The notes beneath the pieces were generated by a model that saw only the letters and a program-made list of their open reading frames with translations, had not been told where the DNA came from and made no database searches. From assembly GCA_944389895.1 (NCBI GenBank), contig CALXOA010000074.1, forward strand, positions 52,539 to 116,538: a stretch of 64,000 bases of DNA. Direction: 5' to 3'. Below, piece by piece: positions 17,477 through 25,621 of the stretch. The position numbers and the translations under genes are program-made. Origin of the DNA: an uncultured Victivallis sp. (GTDB lineage Bacteria > Verrucomicrobiota > Lentisphaeria > Victivallales > Victivallaceae). Each line of letters starts with the position of its first letter. Position 1 is the first letter of the stretch.

Positions 17477-18220
17477 TTACCAGGTCGCTCCATGGGGCCC
17501 GATCGTGCGCCCCCCGTCGACCATATAGTTTCCACCGGTGATGTAGTCCGCCTCCGGTGAGGCAAGAAACGCAATCAGCGCAGCGACGTCGGCGGGAACT
17601 CCGGATCTGCCGAGCCAGGTTCCACTGTTTGCCGACGTTTCCTTCTGGATCATACCGGGAGAGACGCAGTTGACGGTGATGCCGTATCGACCGGTCTCCA
17701 TCGCCAGAGTCCGGCTGAATCCGATCACGCCCGCTTTCGCAGCCGCATAATCGGCCCACCCCGGCAGCCCGGAAACTCCGGCGATCGAAGCGAGATTGAT
17801 GATCTTTCCCCGTTTCCGGGTGATCATGCCGCTGAGAATCCGGCTGCAGCAGATCATCACACCGCCCAGATTGACTTCGAGAATCCGCTTCCAGACAGAA
17901 TCTTCGGTCAGCTGGAACGGTTCCGAACGCTGTCTGAGCAAACCGGCGTTATTGACCAGAATGTCGATCGGCCCGAGCTGTTGCTCCGCCGCGGCAAAGA
18001 CAGCCCCTACTTCCTCTTCGGAAGTCACGTCCAGTCCGGCGGCCCAGGCTCTGCCTCCGGCGTTGTTGATGTCGGCGGCAAGTGATTCCGCCGTATCCGG
18101 TACGAGATCGGTCACCGCAACCGCCGCGCCCTCCTCCGCCAGCCGCCGTACAACAACGGGGCCGATCAGACCGCCGGCTCCGGTCACCAGAGCAACTTTA
18201 CCGGCGAGACGTTTCTCCAT
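17477..18220 (-). CDS. Short-chain dehydrogenase/reductase (FabG-like)
   Basis: A classical SDR, 247 residues. Cofactor motif TGAGGLIG, then NNAG, and the catalytic triad Ser145, Tyr158 and Lys162 (YAAAK). C-terminal YITGGNYMVDGG is typical of FabG-like sugar alcohol dehydrogenases. Asp38 after the second beta strand (AVTDLV) suggests NAD preference, consistent with a catabolic role. It is the second gene of the run starting with the dehydroquinase-like protein, 15 bp downstream of it. Confidence 0.92.
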   Translation of the reverse strand: MEKRLAGKVALVTGAGGLIGPVVVRRLAEEGAAVAVTDLVPDTAESLAADINNAGGRAWAAGLDVTSEEEVGAVFAAAEQQLGPIDILVNNAGLLRQRSEPFQLTEDSVWKRILEVNLGGVMICCSRILSGMITRKRGKIINLASIAGVSGLPGWADYAAAKAGVIGFSRTLAMETGRYGITVNCVSPGMIQKETSANSGTWLGRSGVPADVAALIAFLASPEADYITGGNYMVDGGRTIGPHGATW

Positions 18221-18235
18221 GACAACTTCTCCTGT

Positions 18236-19009
18236 TCAAAGGTTGTTGATGTTCCAGTGAAGGTTTTCCAGTACGGCATTCAATGCCCGGATCGTCGGCT
18301 GCCCCATGCCGTACCGCGGTTCGTAGTGTGAAACCGCGAACAAAATGGAAACTCCGAGAGCAGGCCCCAGAAAACGGTGCGGCCGGCTGTAGGTGCCGTT
18401 ACAGAGATGGATGAAGGGGACCTTGAGTTCCCGTTTCAGCAGGAGAGTTGTGCGAAACGCTTCCGCGAGCTCCTCATCCGTGTTGACGGTTGTCACAATC
18501 TTGACGACGTCAGCACCACGCTTTGCAACCTCGCTGAGGTGTTCAAGCACCTGCTCCGCCGTCCGGGGACACTGCATATGGGAGGAGATGACCACATCGG
18601 CCCCCTTGCCGTGAATCCGGTCGATCAGCCTTTTCTGACGATCGACGGCAACCGGATTGCGGGTGATTTCCATCGGGGAAGGATCGTAGAGATCCCCCAT
18701 CACGTCAATCATCGACGCTCCCGCCTCCGCTGCGGCGAGCAGCACCTCCTGTCGTTCCTCATCACCGAGATTCTGCTGCAGATCATTGCGGTAGAAGACG
18801 AACATGAACGGCAGATTCACTGCGTCAATCACACTCTTGAGTGCTTCTTTATTCCGAAATTCCGGTTTCAGATCGCGCAGGTCGAGCGCGATGCCGCCGG
18901 CGCCTTCAAACTCGCAATTTCTTGCCTCAGCGATCAGTTCTGCCGGAGTCTGGCCACCGAAGATGCCGGTCACGACCGGTCGGGCCTGGTTGAGAAATGT
19001 CTGTTTCAT
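18236..19009 (-). CDS. Type I 3-dehydroquinate dehydratase-like protein (Schiff-base aldolase fold)
   Basis: A 257-residue TIM barrel of the AroD class I family. The Schiff-base Lys is Lys170 (GADVVKIV) and the general acid/base His is His144 (ISSHMQ), almost the numbers of E. coli AroD (143 and 170). The C-terminal region has PHRFLGPALG and GMGQPT, placing an Arg and Gln where substrate-binding residues sit. The usual EWR-type start is replaced by ALDLRDL and the beta3 Arg context is altered, so a related substrate rather than dehydroquinate is likely. It heads a catabolic operon, not a shikimate operon, which also argues for a degradative role. Confidence 0.8.
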   Translation of the reverse strand: MKQTFLNQARPVVTGIFGGQTPAELIAEARNCEFEGAGGIALDLRDLKPEFRNKEALKSVIDAVNLPFMFVFYRNDLQQNLGDEERQEVLLAAAEAGASMIDVMGDLYDPSPMEITRNPVAVDRQKRLIDRIHGKGADVVISSHMQCPRTAEQVLEHLSEVAKRGADVVKIVTTVNTDEELAEAFRTTLLLKRELKVPFIHLCNGTYSRPHRFLGPALGVSILFAVSHYEPRYGMGQPTIRALNAVLENLHWNINNL

Positions 19010-19169
19010 CTTGAACTTCCTTTCTCTTGATCCTCTAAGGAAAAATTACCGATGTATTTTCCCCTTTTCCGCAAAAAACATACTTGCCCTTCGGGGCGGT
19101 CGCAACCGGGTCCGTCTGTTATTTCTGAAAAGAATCATGCAAACCGGGTATTGATTTCAGAATACGGCA

Positions 19170-19190
19170 TGATATATTGAAATCATATCA
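19170..19190. promoter_or_regulatory. Candidate operator in the divergent intergenic region
   Basis: Inverted repeat TGATAT (19170-19175) and ATATCA (19185-19190) with a 9-bp spacer, just upstream of the LacI-family gene. A further ATATATCA copy overlaps its ribosome site. The position suits autoregulation and control of the divergent operon. It lacks the central CG usual in LacI operators, so assignment is tentative. Confidence 0.4.
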
Positions 19191-19210
19191 AAAAAAAGGA
19201 AAATATATCA

Positions 19211-20176
19211 ATGACCATCTCAGAAGTTGCCAGACTTGCGGGAGTTTCGACCTCGACGGTATCGCGGGTATTCAGCCATCATCCGAACATCCGCGAGGAT
19301 GTGCGGGAGCAGGTTCTCGCTGTCGCCCGCCGTCACGGTTACCATCCGCGCGTTTCAAGCAAGCAGCGCAATGTGGTGATCATCACACCCTATGATTCGG
19401 TTTATCCGGTGCAGAGTTGCGTCGACATGATTCTGATGGCATTGATGCGTGAATTTCCGATGCGCGGATTCCGCCTTGAAATATTGCCGTTGAACAATCT
19501 GGAACGTCTCGAAAGCATTCAGTTCTGCGGTGCGGCGGCGATCGGCACGGAACCCTCCGACTTCACCCGCTGGTCGGAACGTTTCTCCGCACCTCTGGTG
19601 ATTGTCGACCGGAATGCCGGGCAGGCTCCTCCCGACGTTTTCTTCGTTCACTCCGATGAACGACAGGGGATGGAGCTGGCGATTGATCACCTCTACACAC
19701 GAGGCTGTCGCCGGATCGGCTGCATCATCCACGGGGATCCCGGTACCGGCAACGCCGACATCCGGTACGAGGCGATCACGGAGGCGCTGTCCCGGCGAGG
19801 ATTGCCCGGAGGAGAACAGCTGCTCCACTTCTCGGGGCCCGGTACCGAACGCTATGTGGAAATCATCGGCAAACTGCTGAAACAGGAGATCGACGCCCTG
19901 TTCTGTCCGGGCGGGAACGCCGGAATCGTTTCGCTGTACGCACTGTCGCTCTTCAATCGTCAGGTGCCGCGCGACATCTCGCTGATCGCTTCGGAACAGA
20001 CCTTCTTTTCGCAATACGCCGTGCCGCCGCAGACGACGATTACACCCGATTACCGCGCGGTCGCCGCCGCAGTCGCGGATGTCCTGGAGTCGCGGCTCGC
20101 CGGAGAACGGATCTCCACCGGAACCGTGATCCCGTATCAGCTCCTCACCCGTGAAAGTGTGCGTTTCCCGAAATAA
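19211..20176 (+). CDS. LacI-family transcriptional regulator
   Basis: A 321-residue repressor. The N-terminal helix-turn-helix is MTISEVARLAGVSTSTVSRV with the hinge ending near residue 60, followed by a periplasmic-binding-protein-like sensor domain (residues about 60-315) that should bind a sugar or cyclitol. AAGGAAAA precedes the ATG. It lies between two outward-facing catabolic blocks (minus strand to 12366, plus strand to 25556) and is the obvious candidate to control both. Confidence 0.93.
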   Translation: MTISEVARLAGVSTSTVSRVFSHHPNIREDVREQVLAVARRHGYHPRVSSKQRNVVIITPYDSVYPVQSCVDMILMALMREFPMRGFRLEILPLNNLERLESIQFCGAAAIGTEPSDFTRWSERFSAPLVIVDRNAGQAPPDVFFVHSDERQGMELAIDHLYTRGCRRIGCIIHGDPGTGNADIRYEAITEALSRRGLPGGEQLLHFSGPGTERYVEIIGKLLKQEIDALFCPGGNAGIVSLYALSLFNRQVPRDISLIASEQTFFSQYAVPPQTTITPDYRAVAAAVADVLESRLAGERISTGTVIPYQLLTRESVRFPK

Positions 20177-20305
20177 CGATCCGGCGGGGAGGAAATACGC
20201 CATAAAAAAACCGATCAGACTTGATTTTATTTCTCCAAAGCTATATGTTAAGCTGAAATAGAGCTTTCCGGAAATTTTTATCGTTGAAAAAATCGGGAGA
20301 ATCTG

Positions 20306-21064
20306 ATGGCCAGAAATGTATTGGTGACCGGTGGCGGCCGTGGAATCGGAGCCGGAATCGTCGACAAACTCGCGGCGGAAGGCTGGAACGTCGCTTTCTG
20401 CGGAAGGAAACCGGTGGAGGAGTTTTCCACCCGTTGCGCGGAAATCGAGGCGAAATACAACGTAAAAGCACTCTACATCCAGGCGGATGTGTCGAATGCC
20501 CATGATCGCGAAAGACTGCTCAACGCCGTACTCGAGAAATTCGGTTCCATCGAAGCGCTGGTCAACAACGCCGGAGTTGCCCCGCAGGTCCGCTGCGATC
20601 TGCTTGAAATGAGCGAGGAGAGCTTTGACCGGGTGATGAACATCAATCTCAAGGGCCCCTTCTTTCTGACCCAGCGGATCGGTCGTTACTTCGCCGAAAA
20701 TCATGTTGCCGGAACCATCGTCAACATCGGCAGCATTTCAGCGACGGTCGCTTCGATCAGTCGCGGCGAATACTGTCTCTCCAAAGCGGGGGTCGCGATG
20801 GCGACGAAACTTTTCGCGGTCAAGATGGCCGAGTTCGGCGTACCGGTCTATGAGATCCGCCCCGGAGTGATTTCCAGCGACATGACCAGTGTGGTCAAGG
20901 AGAAGTACGATAAACTGATCGCGGAAGGGTTGACACTCCAGCCGCGGTGGGGCGTGCCCGCCGACATCGGCCGGGCGGTGGCGATGCTGCTGCGCGGAGA
21001 TCTCGCCTATTCGACCGGTCAGGTCATCAAGGTTGACGGCGGCATGGAGATCGGGCGACTGTGA
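20306..21064 (+). CDS. Short-chain dehydrogenase/reductase
   Basis: A classical SDR of 252 residues. Motifs: TGGGRGIG, NNAG, and the catalytic triad Ser143, Tyr156 and Lys160 (YCLSK). C-terminal STGQVIKVDGGMEI is typical of 3-oxoacyl-ACP-reductase-like sugar dehydrogenases. The stop overlaps the GTG start of the flavoprotein gene (GTGA), which implies coupled translation. The 129-bp gap after the LacI gene may hold its own promoter. Confidence 0.92.
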   Translation: MARNVLVTGGGRGIGAGIVDKLAAEGWNVAFCGRKPVEEFSTRCAEIEAKYNVKALYIQADVSNAHDRERLLNAVLEKFGSIEALVNNAGVAPQVRCDLLEMSEESFDRVMNINLKGPFFLTQRIGRYFAENHVAGTIVNIGSISATVASISRGEYCLSKAGVAMATKLFAVKMAEFGVPVYEIRPGVISSDMTSVVKEKYDKLIAEGLTLQPRWGVPADIGRAVAMLLRGDLAYSTGQVIKVDGGMEIGRL

Positions 21065-22926
21065 CGACACGCAAGGTAAACACTCTGGTGATCGGCTCCG
21101 GGGCGGCCGGACTCGCGGCGGCGCTTCGTCTCAAGACACTCGGGGTCCATGATCTGCTGCTGTTGACGGAAGGGCTTCGGCGCGGCACCTCCATCAACAC
21201 CGGAAGCGACAAGCAGACCTATTACAAACTCGGCATCTACGGTGCCGAGCCGGACTCGCCGGAACTCCTTGCGCAGACGTTCTTTGATGGCGGTTCTGTC
21301 CATGGTGACACCGCACTGGTCGAAGCGGCGCTGTCAGTGCGCTGTTTCATGAATCTGGTGAACCTCGGCGTTCCCTTTCCCTGCGACTGTTACGGTCAGT
21401 ACGCCGGTTACAAGACCGACCACGATCCGAAACGGCGCGCCACCAGCTGCGGCCCGTACACCTCCAGGGAAATGTGTCTGGCGCTGATCCGGGCCGTCAG
21501 AGCCGCCGGAGTCGAGATCGCCGAGCAGCGAACCGTTGCCGAGCTGATCCGGGTCGGGAACCGGGCTGCCGGGGCGATCGCCTGGAACGAGGAGTGCAAG
21601 GCGTTTGAGACGGTGTTCGCGGAGAACACCGTCTTCGCAGTCGGCGGCCCGGGAGGGCTTTATGCTTCGAGCGTCTATCCGGCCGGTCATCTCGGTGCGA
21701 TCGGGTTGGCGCTCAAGGCCGGTGCCGAAGCGCAGGGGCTTCCGGAGTCGCAGTTCGGATTGGCTTCGACGAAATTCCGCTGGAATGTTTCCGGCACCTA
21801 CATGCAGGTTTTGCCGCGTTTTCTGTCGACCGCTGCCGACGGTCGGGGCGATGAACGGGAGTTTCTGCTCGACCACTTCAAAGATGCCGGCCGGATGAAT
21901 TCGATGATCTTCCTGAAAGGATATCAATGGCCCTTTGACGTGCGTAAAGTTCCCGATGGTTCCTCCATGATCGACCTTCTGGTTCACGAAGAGACCGCGG
22001 TCAAGGGGCGGCGGGTCTTTCTCGATTTCCGCAGCAATACCGGGGGGCTTGATTTTGCACAGCTGTCAGAAGAGGCGCGCGTCTATCTTGAAAAGTCCGG
22101 GGCGTGTTTCGGTACTCCGCTGGAACGTCTCCGCAAAATGAATCCCGGAGCAATCGACCTCTATCGCGACCACAACATCGATCTTGCGACAGAGCCGCTG
22201 GAAATCGCGGTATGCGCTCAACACAACAACGGCGGTCTTGCCGCCGACATCTGGTATCGCTCGACGACGCTGGACCATTTTTTCCCGATCGGAGAGGTGA
22301 ATGGATCCCACGGGGTCTGCCGTCCCGGAGGGTCTGCTCTGAATGCCGGTCAGGTCGGCGCCTTCCGGGCGGCGGAGTACATCGCAAATCGCTGCCGCAC
22401 GGAAACACTCGATCTCGCGGCGGCGGAAAAAGCGGCGGAACTTCTTCTCTCCTCGCTGCGCGACCGACTGCACGGAAATCGTGACTGGCGGGCTGACCGC
22501 CGTGAATTTCAGCAGCGCATGACCCGGTATGGCGGACATCTGCGGCCGGTATCGCAACTCCGCGGAGCAGCGGACGAGGCCCGGCGTCTGGTTGATGAAA
22601 TGTACCGTGAGGGTTATCCGGAGAGCGACACGCTTCATGCCATCGCCAATTTTCAGCTTGCTTTCGCCCACTGGATCTATCTGGAAGCCATCGCCTTTCA
22701 GGCGGATTGCGGCGTCGGATCCCGGGGATCCGGTGCAATGCTCGATGAAGCGGGGAAACCGATCCCGGAGAATCCGGTCTATCGCGGTTTTGTCGAGAAC
22801 ATCCGTTACGACGGCGGCAGTGTTCATGTCGGCTGGGTGCCCTGCCGGCCGATTCCGCGACCGGAAGGCTGGTTTGAAACCGTGTGGGAAGAGTACCGGA
22901 ACGGAAGCATCTATGGAGCTCTTTGA
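21061..22926 (+). CDS. Fumarate-reductase/succinate-dehydrogenase-type FAD flavoprotein
   Basis: A 621-residue flavoprotein of the SdhA/FrdA/NadB family. The FAD-binding motif is IGSGAAGLAAAL (11-22). The covalent-FAD/active-site-like region is AVCAQHNNGGLAAD, and the C-terminal FAD-contact motif is GEVNGSHGVCRPGGSALNAGQ. Relatives reduce or form C=C bonds next to carboxylates. No iron-sulfur or membrane partner is adjacent, so it is a soluble, stand-alone reductase or desaturase, probably with an unusual substrate. GTG start by overlap with the SDR stop. Confidence 0.87.
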   Translation: MTTRKVNTLVIGSGAAGLAAALRLKTLGVHDLLLLTEGLRRGTSINTGSDKQTYYKLGIYGAEPDSPELLAQTFFDGGSVHGDTALVEAALSVRCFMNLVNLGVPFPCDCYGQYAGYKTDHDPKRRATSCGPYTSREMCLALIRAVRAAGVEIAEQRTVAELIRVGNRAAGAIAWNEECKAFETVFAENTVFAVGGPGGLYASSVYPAGHLGAIGLALKAGAEAQGLPESQFGLASTKFRWNVSGTYMQVLPRFLSTAADGRGDEREFLLDHFKDAGRMNSMIFLKGYQWPFDVRKVPDGSSMIDLLVHEETAVKGRRVFLDFRSNTGGLDFAQLSEEARVYLEKSGACFGTPLERLRKMNPGAIDLYRDHNIDLATEPLEIAVCAQHNNGGLAADIWYRSTTLDHFFPIGEVNGSHGVCRPGGSALNAGQVGAFRAAEYIANRCRTETLDLAAAEKAAELLLSSLRDRLHGNRDWRADRREFQQRMTRYGGHLRPVSQLRGAADEARRLVDEMYREGYPESDTLHAIANFQLAFAHWIYLEAIAFQADCGVGSRGSGAMLDEAGKPIPENPVYRGFVENIRYDGGSVHVGWVPCRPIPRPEGWFETVWEEYRNGSIYGAL

Positions 22927-23437
22927 CTTTTCGATTCTGCGCGATCTGCGCAAAAAAGCGCACCTGAGCATCGCCGAACTCTCCGCCGGCAGCGGGGTGT
23001 CCCAGTCGGTGATTTCGAAGCTGGAGCGCAACCAGACCCGGGCGGAGCTTGACACGCTCTACCGGCTGGCCCGCGCATTCGGGGTCACTGCGGCGGAACT
23101 GCTGAATCTCGCGGAAGCGCGGCTCTCCCATCCGCTGCGGGCAACGGAACATCGTTCCGAAGATTTCCGTTTTGAAGAAATCAACTACAAGAACATCCGT
23201 TGCCTGCACGGCAGAGCGGCAGCCGGCTCACGGGTTTCACGGCCGAAAATCCACCGCGACGATTACGAACTCTGCTGGGTGCTCGCCGGTGTGCTGACGA
23301 TCACCCTGCCCTCCGAAACCTACCGGCTCGAAGCGGGCCAGTCGCTTCAGTTCGACGCACTGCTCGAGCACACCTATCTGGCTGAAACTGATTGTGAAAT
23401 CCTGATTCTTCATATCCGCAAAGAAAAGAGGTTCTGA
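22913..23437 (+). CDS. XRE-family regulator with cupin sensor domain
   Basis: A 174-residue transcriptional regulator. Helix-turn-helix residues about 8-62 (LRKKAHLSIAELSAGSGVSQ) are followed by a C-terminal cupin domain (about 85-170) with the sequence HRDDYELCWVLAG and the closing FDALLEHTY, the usual small-molecule sensor of HipB/PuuR-like proteins. Its ATG lies 14 bp inside the end of the flavoprotein gene and its stop is 2 bp before the OYE start. The embedded position means it is expressed with the pathway it senses. Confidence 0.9.
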   Translation: MELFDFSILRDLRKKAHLSIAELSAGSGVSQSVISKLERNQTRAELDTLYRLARAFGVTAAELLNLAEARLSHPLRATEHRSEDFRFEEINYKNIRCLHGRAAAGSRVSRPKIHRDDYELCWVLAGVLTITLPSETYRLEAGQSLQFDALLEHTYLAETDCEILILHIRKEKRF

Positions 23438-23439
23438 AC

Positions 23440-24897
23440 ATGGGCGATTACCCGAAAATTTCCTCATTCAAGAGCGCCGGGGCCTTCCGCAGGCACCTCG
23501 GGGAGCTCGGTCTCGATCTTGAGGTCGATGACGCAATCCTTCCCGCGCCGGAGTCACCGCTGGCGCAGCCGATCTGTTTCCACAATTTCACGATCGGCAA
23601 CCGCTGGTGCATCCTGCCGATGGAGGGGTGGGATTGTCTGCCGGACGGGGCGCCGTCCGAATTGACCCGCCGCCGCTGGCTGCGCTTTGCCGAAAGCGGA
23701 GCGAAACTGCTCTTCGGGTGTGAAGCGTGCGCGGTGATGGAATCGGGACGCAGCAATACCCGCCAGCTGATGATCACCCCGGAAACCATGCCGCGGCTCC
23801 GGGAGCTCTGCTCCGAAATGCGGCAGGTCCATGCCGCGAAATTCGGCACCGCAGACGATCTGGTGATCGGTCTTCAACTGACCCATTCCGGCCGTTACAG
23901 CCATCCGCATGATGATGCGAAACTTGAATCGGTGACGGCTTACAGCCATCCGCTGCTCGATGAAAAATTTCACAATTCCCCGGCAGACGTGGTGCGCGAC
24001 GAGGAAATTCCCGGGATCGTTGAACACTTTGTTTCGGCGGCGAAACTTGCGAAAGAAGCGGGTTTCGACTTTGTCGATGTGAAGATGGCGCACGGTTACC
24101 TCGGGCACGAGTTTCTGAGCGCCTTCACGCGGCCGGGCCCTTATGGCGGCAGTTTTGAGAACCGGACCCGCTTCTTCCGCGAGATCGTCGAGGGAATCCA
24201 GGCGGCGGTTCCGGGATTGGAAATCGGTATGCGGCTGTCGCTTTTCGACTGTCTGCCCTTTGAAAAGGGGACGGACCGGGTCGGGATTCCGATGGAACGC
24301 AACGGAATCGGTATCGGTAACTATCCCTACGCCTTCGGCGGTGACGGTTCCGGGCTCGGTTATGACCTGACTGAAACGGTGAAGTTTCTCGAACTTGCCC
24401 ACTCCCTGAAAGTGGACCTGATCTGCACCACCGCGTGCAGCCCCTATTACAACCCGCACTTTCAGCGTCCCGCCTACTATCCGGTATCGGATGGTTACCT
24501 GCCGCCGGAGGATCCGGTCGTCGGTGCAGCCCGCCAGATTGCAGCGGTCGCAGAGGTGAAGAGACATTTTGATGGGACCGGTATGCTCTTCATCGGCTCT
24601 GGCTACACCTGTCTGCAGGAGTTCCTGCCGCAGGTCGGTCAGGCGGCGGTTCGCTCCGGGAAAACCGATCTCGTCGGCATCGGGCGGATGGTGATCGCCT
24701 ATCCGGAAATGTGCGCCGACTCGCTGGCAGGCAGACCGCTGGCGACCCGCCGCATCTGCCGGACCTTCGGGGACTGTACCACCGCGCCGCGCAATGGAAT
24801 GGTGTCGGGCTGTTACCCGCTCGATGAGTTTTACAAGACCCGCCCGGAGTGCGCGCGGGTTCGCGAAATCAAACTGAAACTGGCAGGTAGAAAATGA
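23440..24897 (+). CDS. Old-yellow-enzyme family NADH:flavin oxidoreductase
   Basis: An FMN-containing ene-reductase-like TIM barrel, 485 residues. Family blocks: LQLTHSGRYSHP, DFVDVKMAHGYLGHEFLSAF and GIGRMVIAYPE. The FadH-type C-terminal FAD/NADPH domains are absent, and the Cys cluster near the end (CRTFGDC, then GMVSGC) differs in spacing from the 4Fe-4S site of dienoyl-CoA reductases. It probably reduces an activated C=C bond in the same pathway as the flavoprotein two genes upstream. The stop overlaps the next start by 4 bp (ATGA). Confidence 0.88.
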   Translation: MGDYPKISSFKSAGAFRRHLGELGLDLEVDDAILPAPESPLAQPICFHNFTIGNRWCILPMEGWDCLPDGAPSELTRRRWLRFAESGAKLLFGCEACAVMESGRSNTRQLMITPETMPRLRELCSEMRQVHAAKFGTADDLVIGLQLTHSGRYSHPHDDAKLESVTAYSHPLLDEKFHNSPADVVRDEEIPGIVEHFVSAAKLAKEAGFDFVDVKMAHGYLGHEFLSAFTRPGPYGGSFENRTRFFREIVEGIQAAVPGLEIGMRLSLFDCLPFEKGTDRVGIPMERNGIGIGNYPYAFGGDGSGLGYDLTETVKFLELAHSLKVDLICTTACSPYYNPHFQRPAYYPVSDGYLPPEDPVVGAARQIAAVAEVKRHFDGTGMLFIGSGYTCLQEFLPQVGQAAVRSGKTDLVGIGRMVIAYPEMCADSLAGRPLATRRICRTFGDCTTAPRNGMVSGCYPLDEFYKTRPECARVREIKLKLAGRK

Positions 24898-25556
24898 TTC
24901 TCTTTGTTGCTGACGACCACTATGGGACCCATCCCGGGCTAAACACCTATCAGGAAATTGCGGGGAATTACCCGGAGATGAAGTTCATCGAAAACGACTG
25001 GAGTATTTTCACCGCGGTCGATCTCGCGAAGGATTGCGACCTTCTGATTCTCAACATGATTGCCGACACCTGCAATCTTCCGATTCCCGATGAAGCGGCA
25101 GCGGCAGCGGTCCGGCGTTACTGTGAAACCGGAAGGCCGCTCCTTCTGCTGCATGGGGCCAGTTCGGCCTTCTGGCCTTATGAGTGGTTCCGGCAAGCGG
25201 TTGGGTTGCGCTGGGTGCGCGGCAACGACCCGGATGGAGTCGTCGCCTCGTTTCACCCCAAGGAGCCGTACAAGGTCCTCCGGTGCAAGTGCCGCCATCC
25301 TCTGGTCGGGAAGCTGGTCGACATGGAGCTGCCGCAGGATGAAATCTACACCGCGCTGGAACAGACACAGCCGTTGTGGATCCTGATGGATACGACCATT
25401 TCCAGCGGGACCTTCCCGCAGTGCACGGAATCGCGGACCCCGTGGGGGGGCCGGGTGATCAACTTCCTGCCCGGTCATCTGCCGGCGGTGACCCGCCATC
25501 CGGCGTTTGTCGGCAATGTAAAAACCCTGATCGACGACCTGCTCGGGCAGGCATGA
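24894..25556 (+). CDS. ThuA-like (class I glutamine-amidotransferase-like fold) protein
   Basis: A 220-residue protein of the ThuA/trehalose-utilisation-like family. Diagnostic segments are LLILNMIADTCNLPIP, the elbow-like LLLLHGASSAFWPYEW, and SRTPWGGRVINFLPGH near the C terminus. Such proteins recur in sugar catabolic operons, often near Gfo/Idh enzymes and sugar dehydrogenases; the reaction is mostly unknown. It is the last gene of the plus-strand block, closed by a terminator. Confidence 0.8.
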   Translation: MILFVADDHYGTHPGLNTYQEIAGNYPEMKFIENDWSIFTAVDLAKDCDLLILNMIADTCNLPIPDEAAAAAVRRYCETGRPLLLLHGASSAFWPYEWFRQAVGLRWVRGNDPDGVVASFHPKEPYKVLRCKCRHPLVGKLVDMELPQDEIYTALEQTQPLWILMDTTISSGTFPQCTESRTPWGGRVINFLPGHLPAVTRHPAFVGNVKTLIDDLLGQA

Positions 25557-25567
25557 AAAACATGAAG

Positions 25568-25610
25568 AAAACGGACGCCCCTGCCGGGAAAGGCGGAGCG
25601 CCCGTTTTTT
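25568..25610. terminator. Bidirectional intrinsic terminator
   Basis: AAAACGG (25568-25574) pairs with CCGTTTT (25602-25608), with further internal pairing and a T run on the plus strand and a matching A/T flank on the minus strand. It lies between the converging ThuA-like and GH5 genes. Confidence 0.75.
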
Positions 25611-25621
25611 GAGTGTTCCGT

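Noticed and set aside
22529..22912. An N-terminal extension of the XRE-cupin regulator inside the flavoprotein gene
   Set aside because: The helix-turn-helix starts right after the ATG at 22913; the upstream part is a frame shadow of the flavoprotein.
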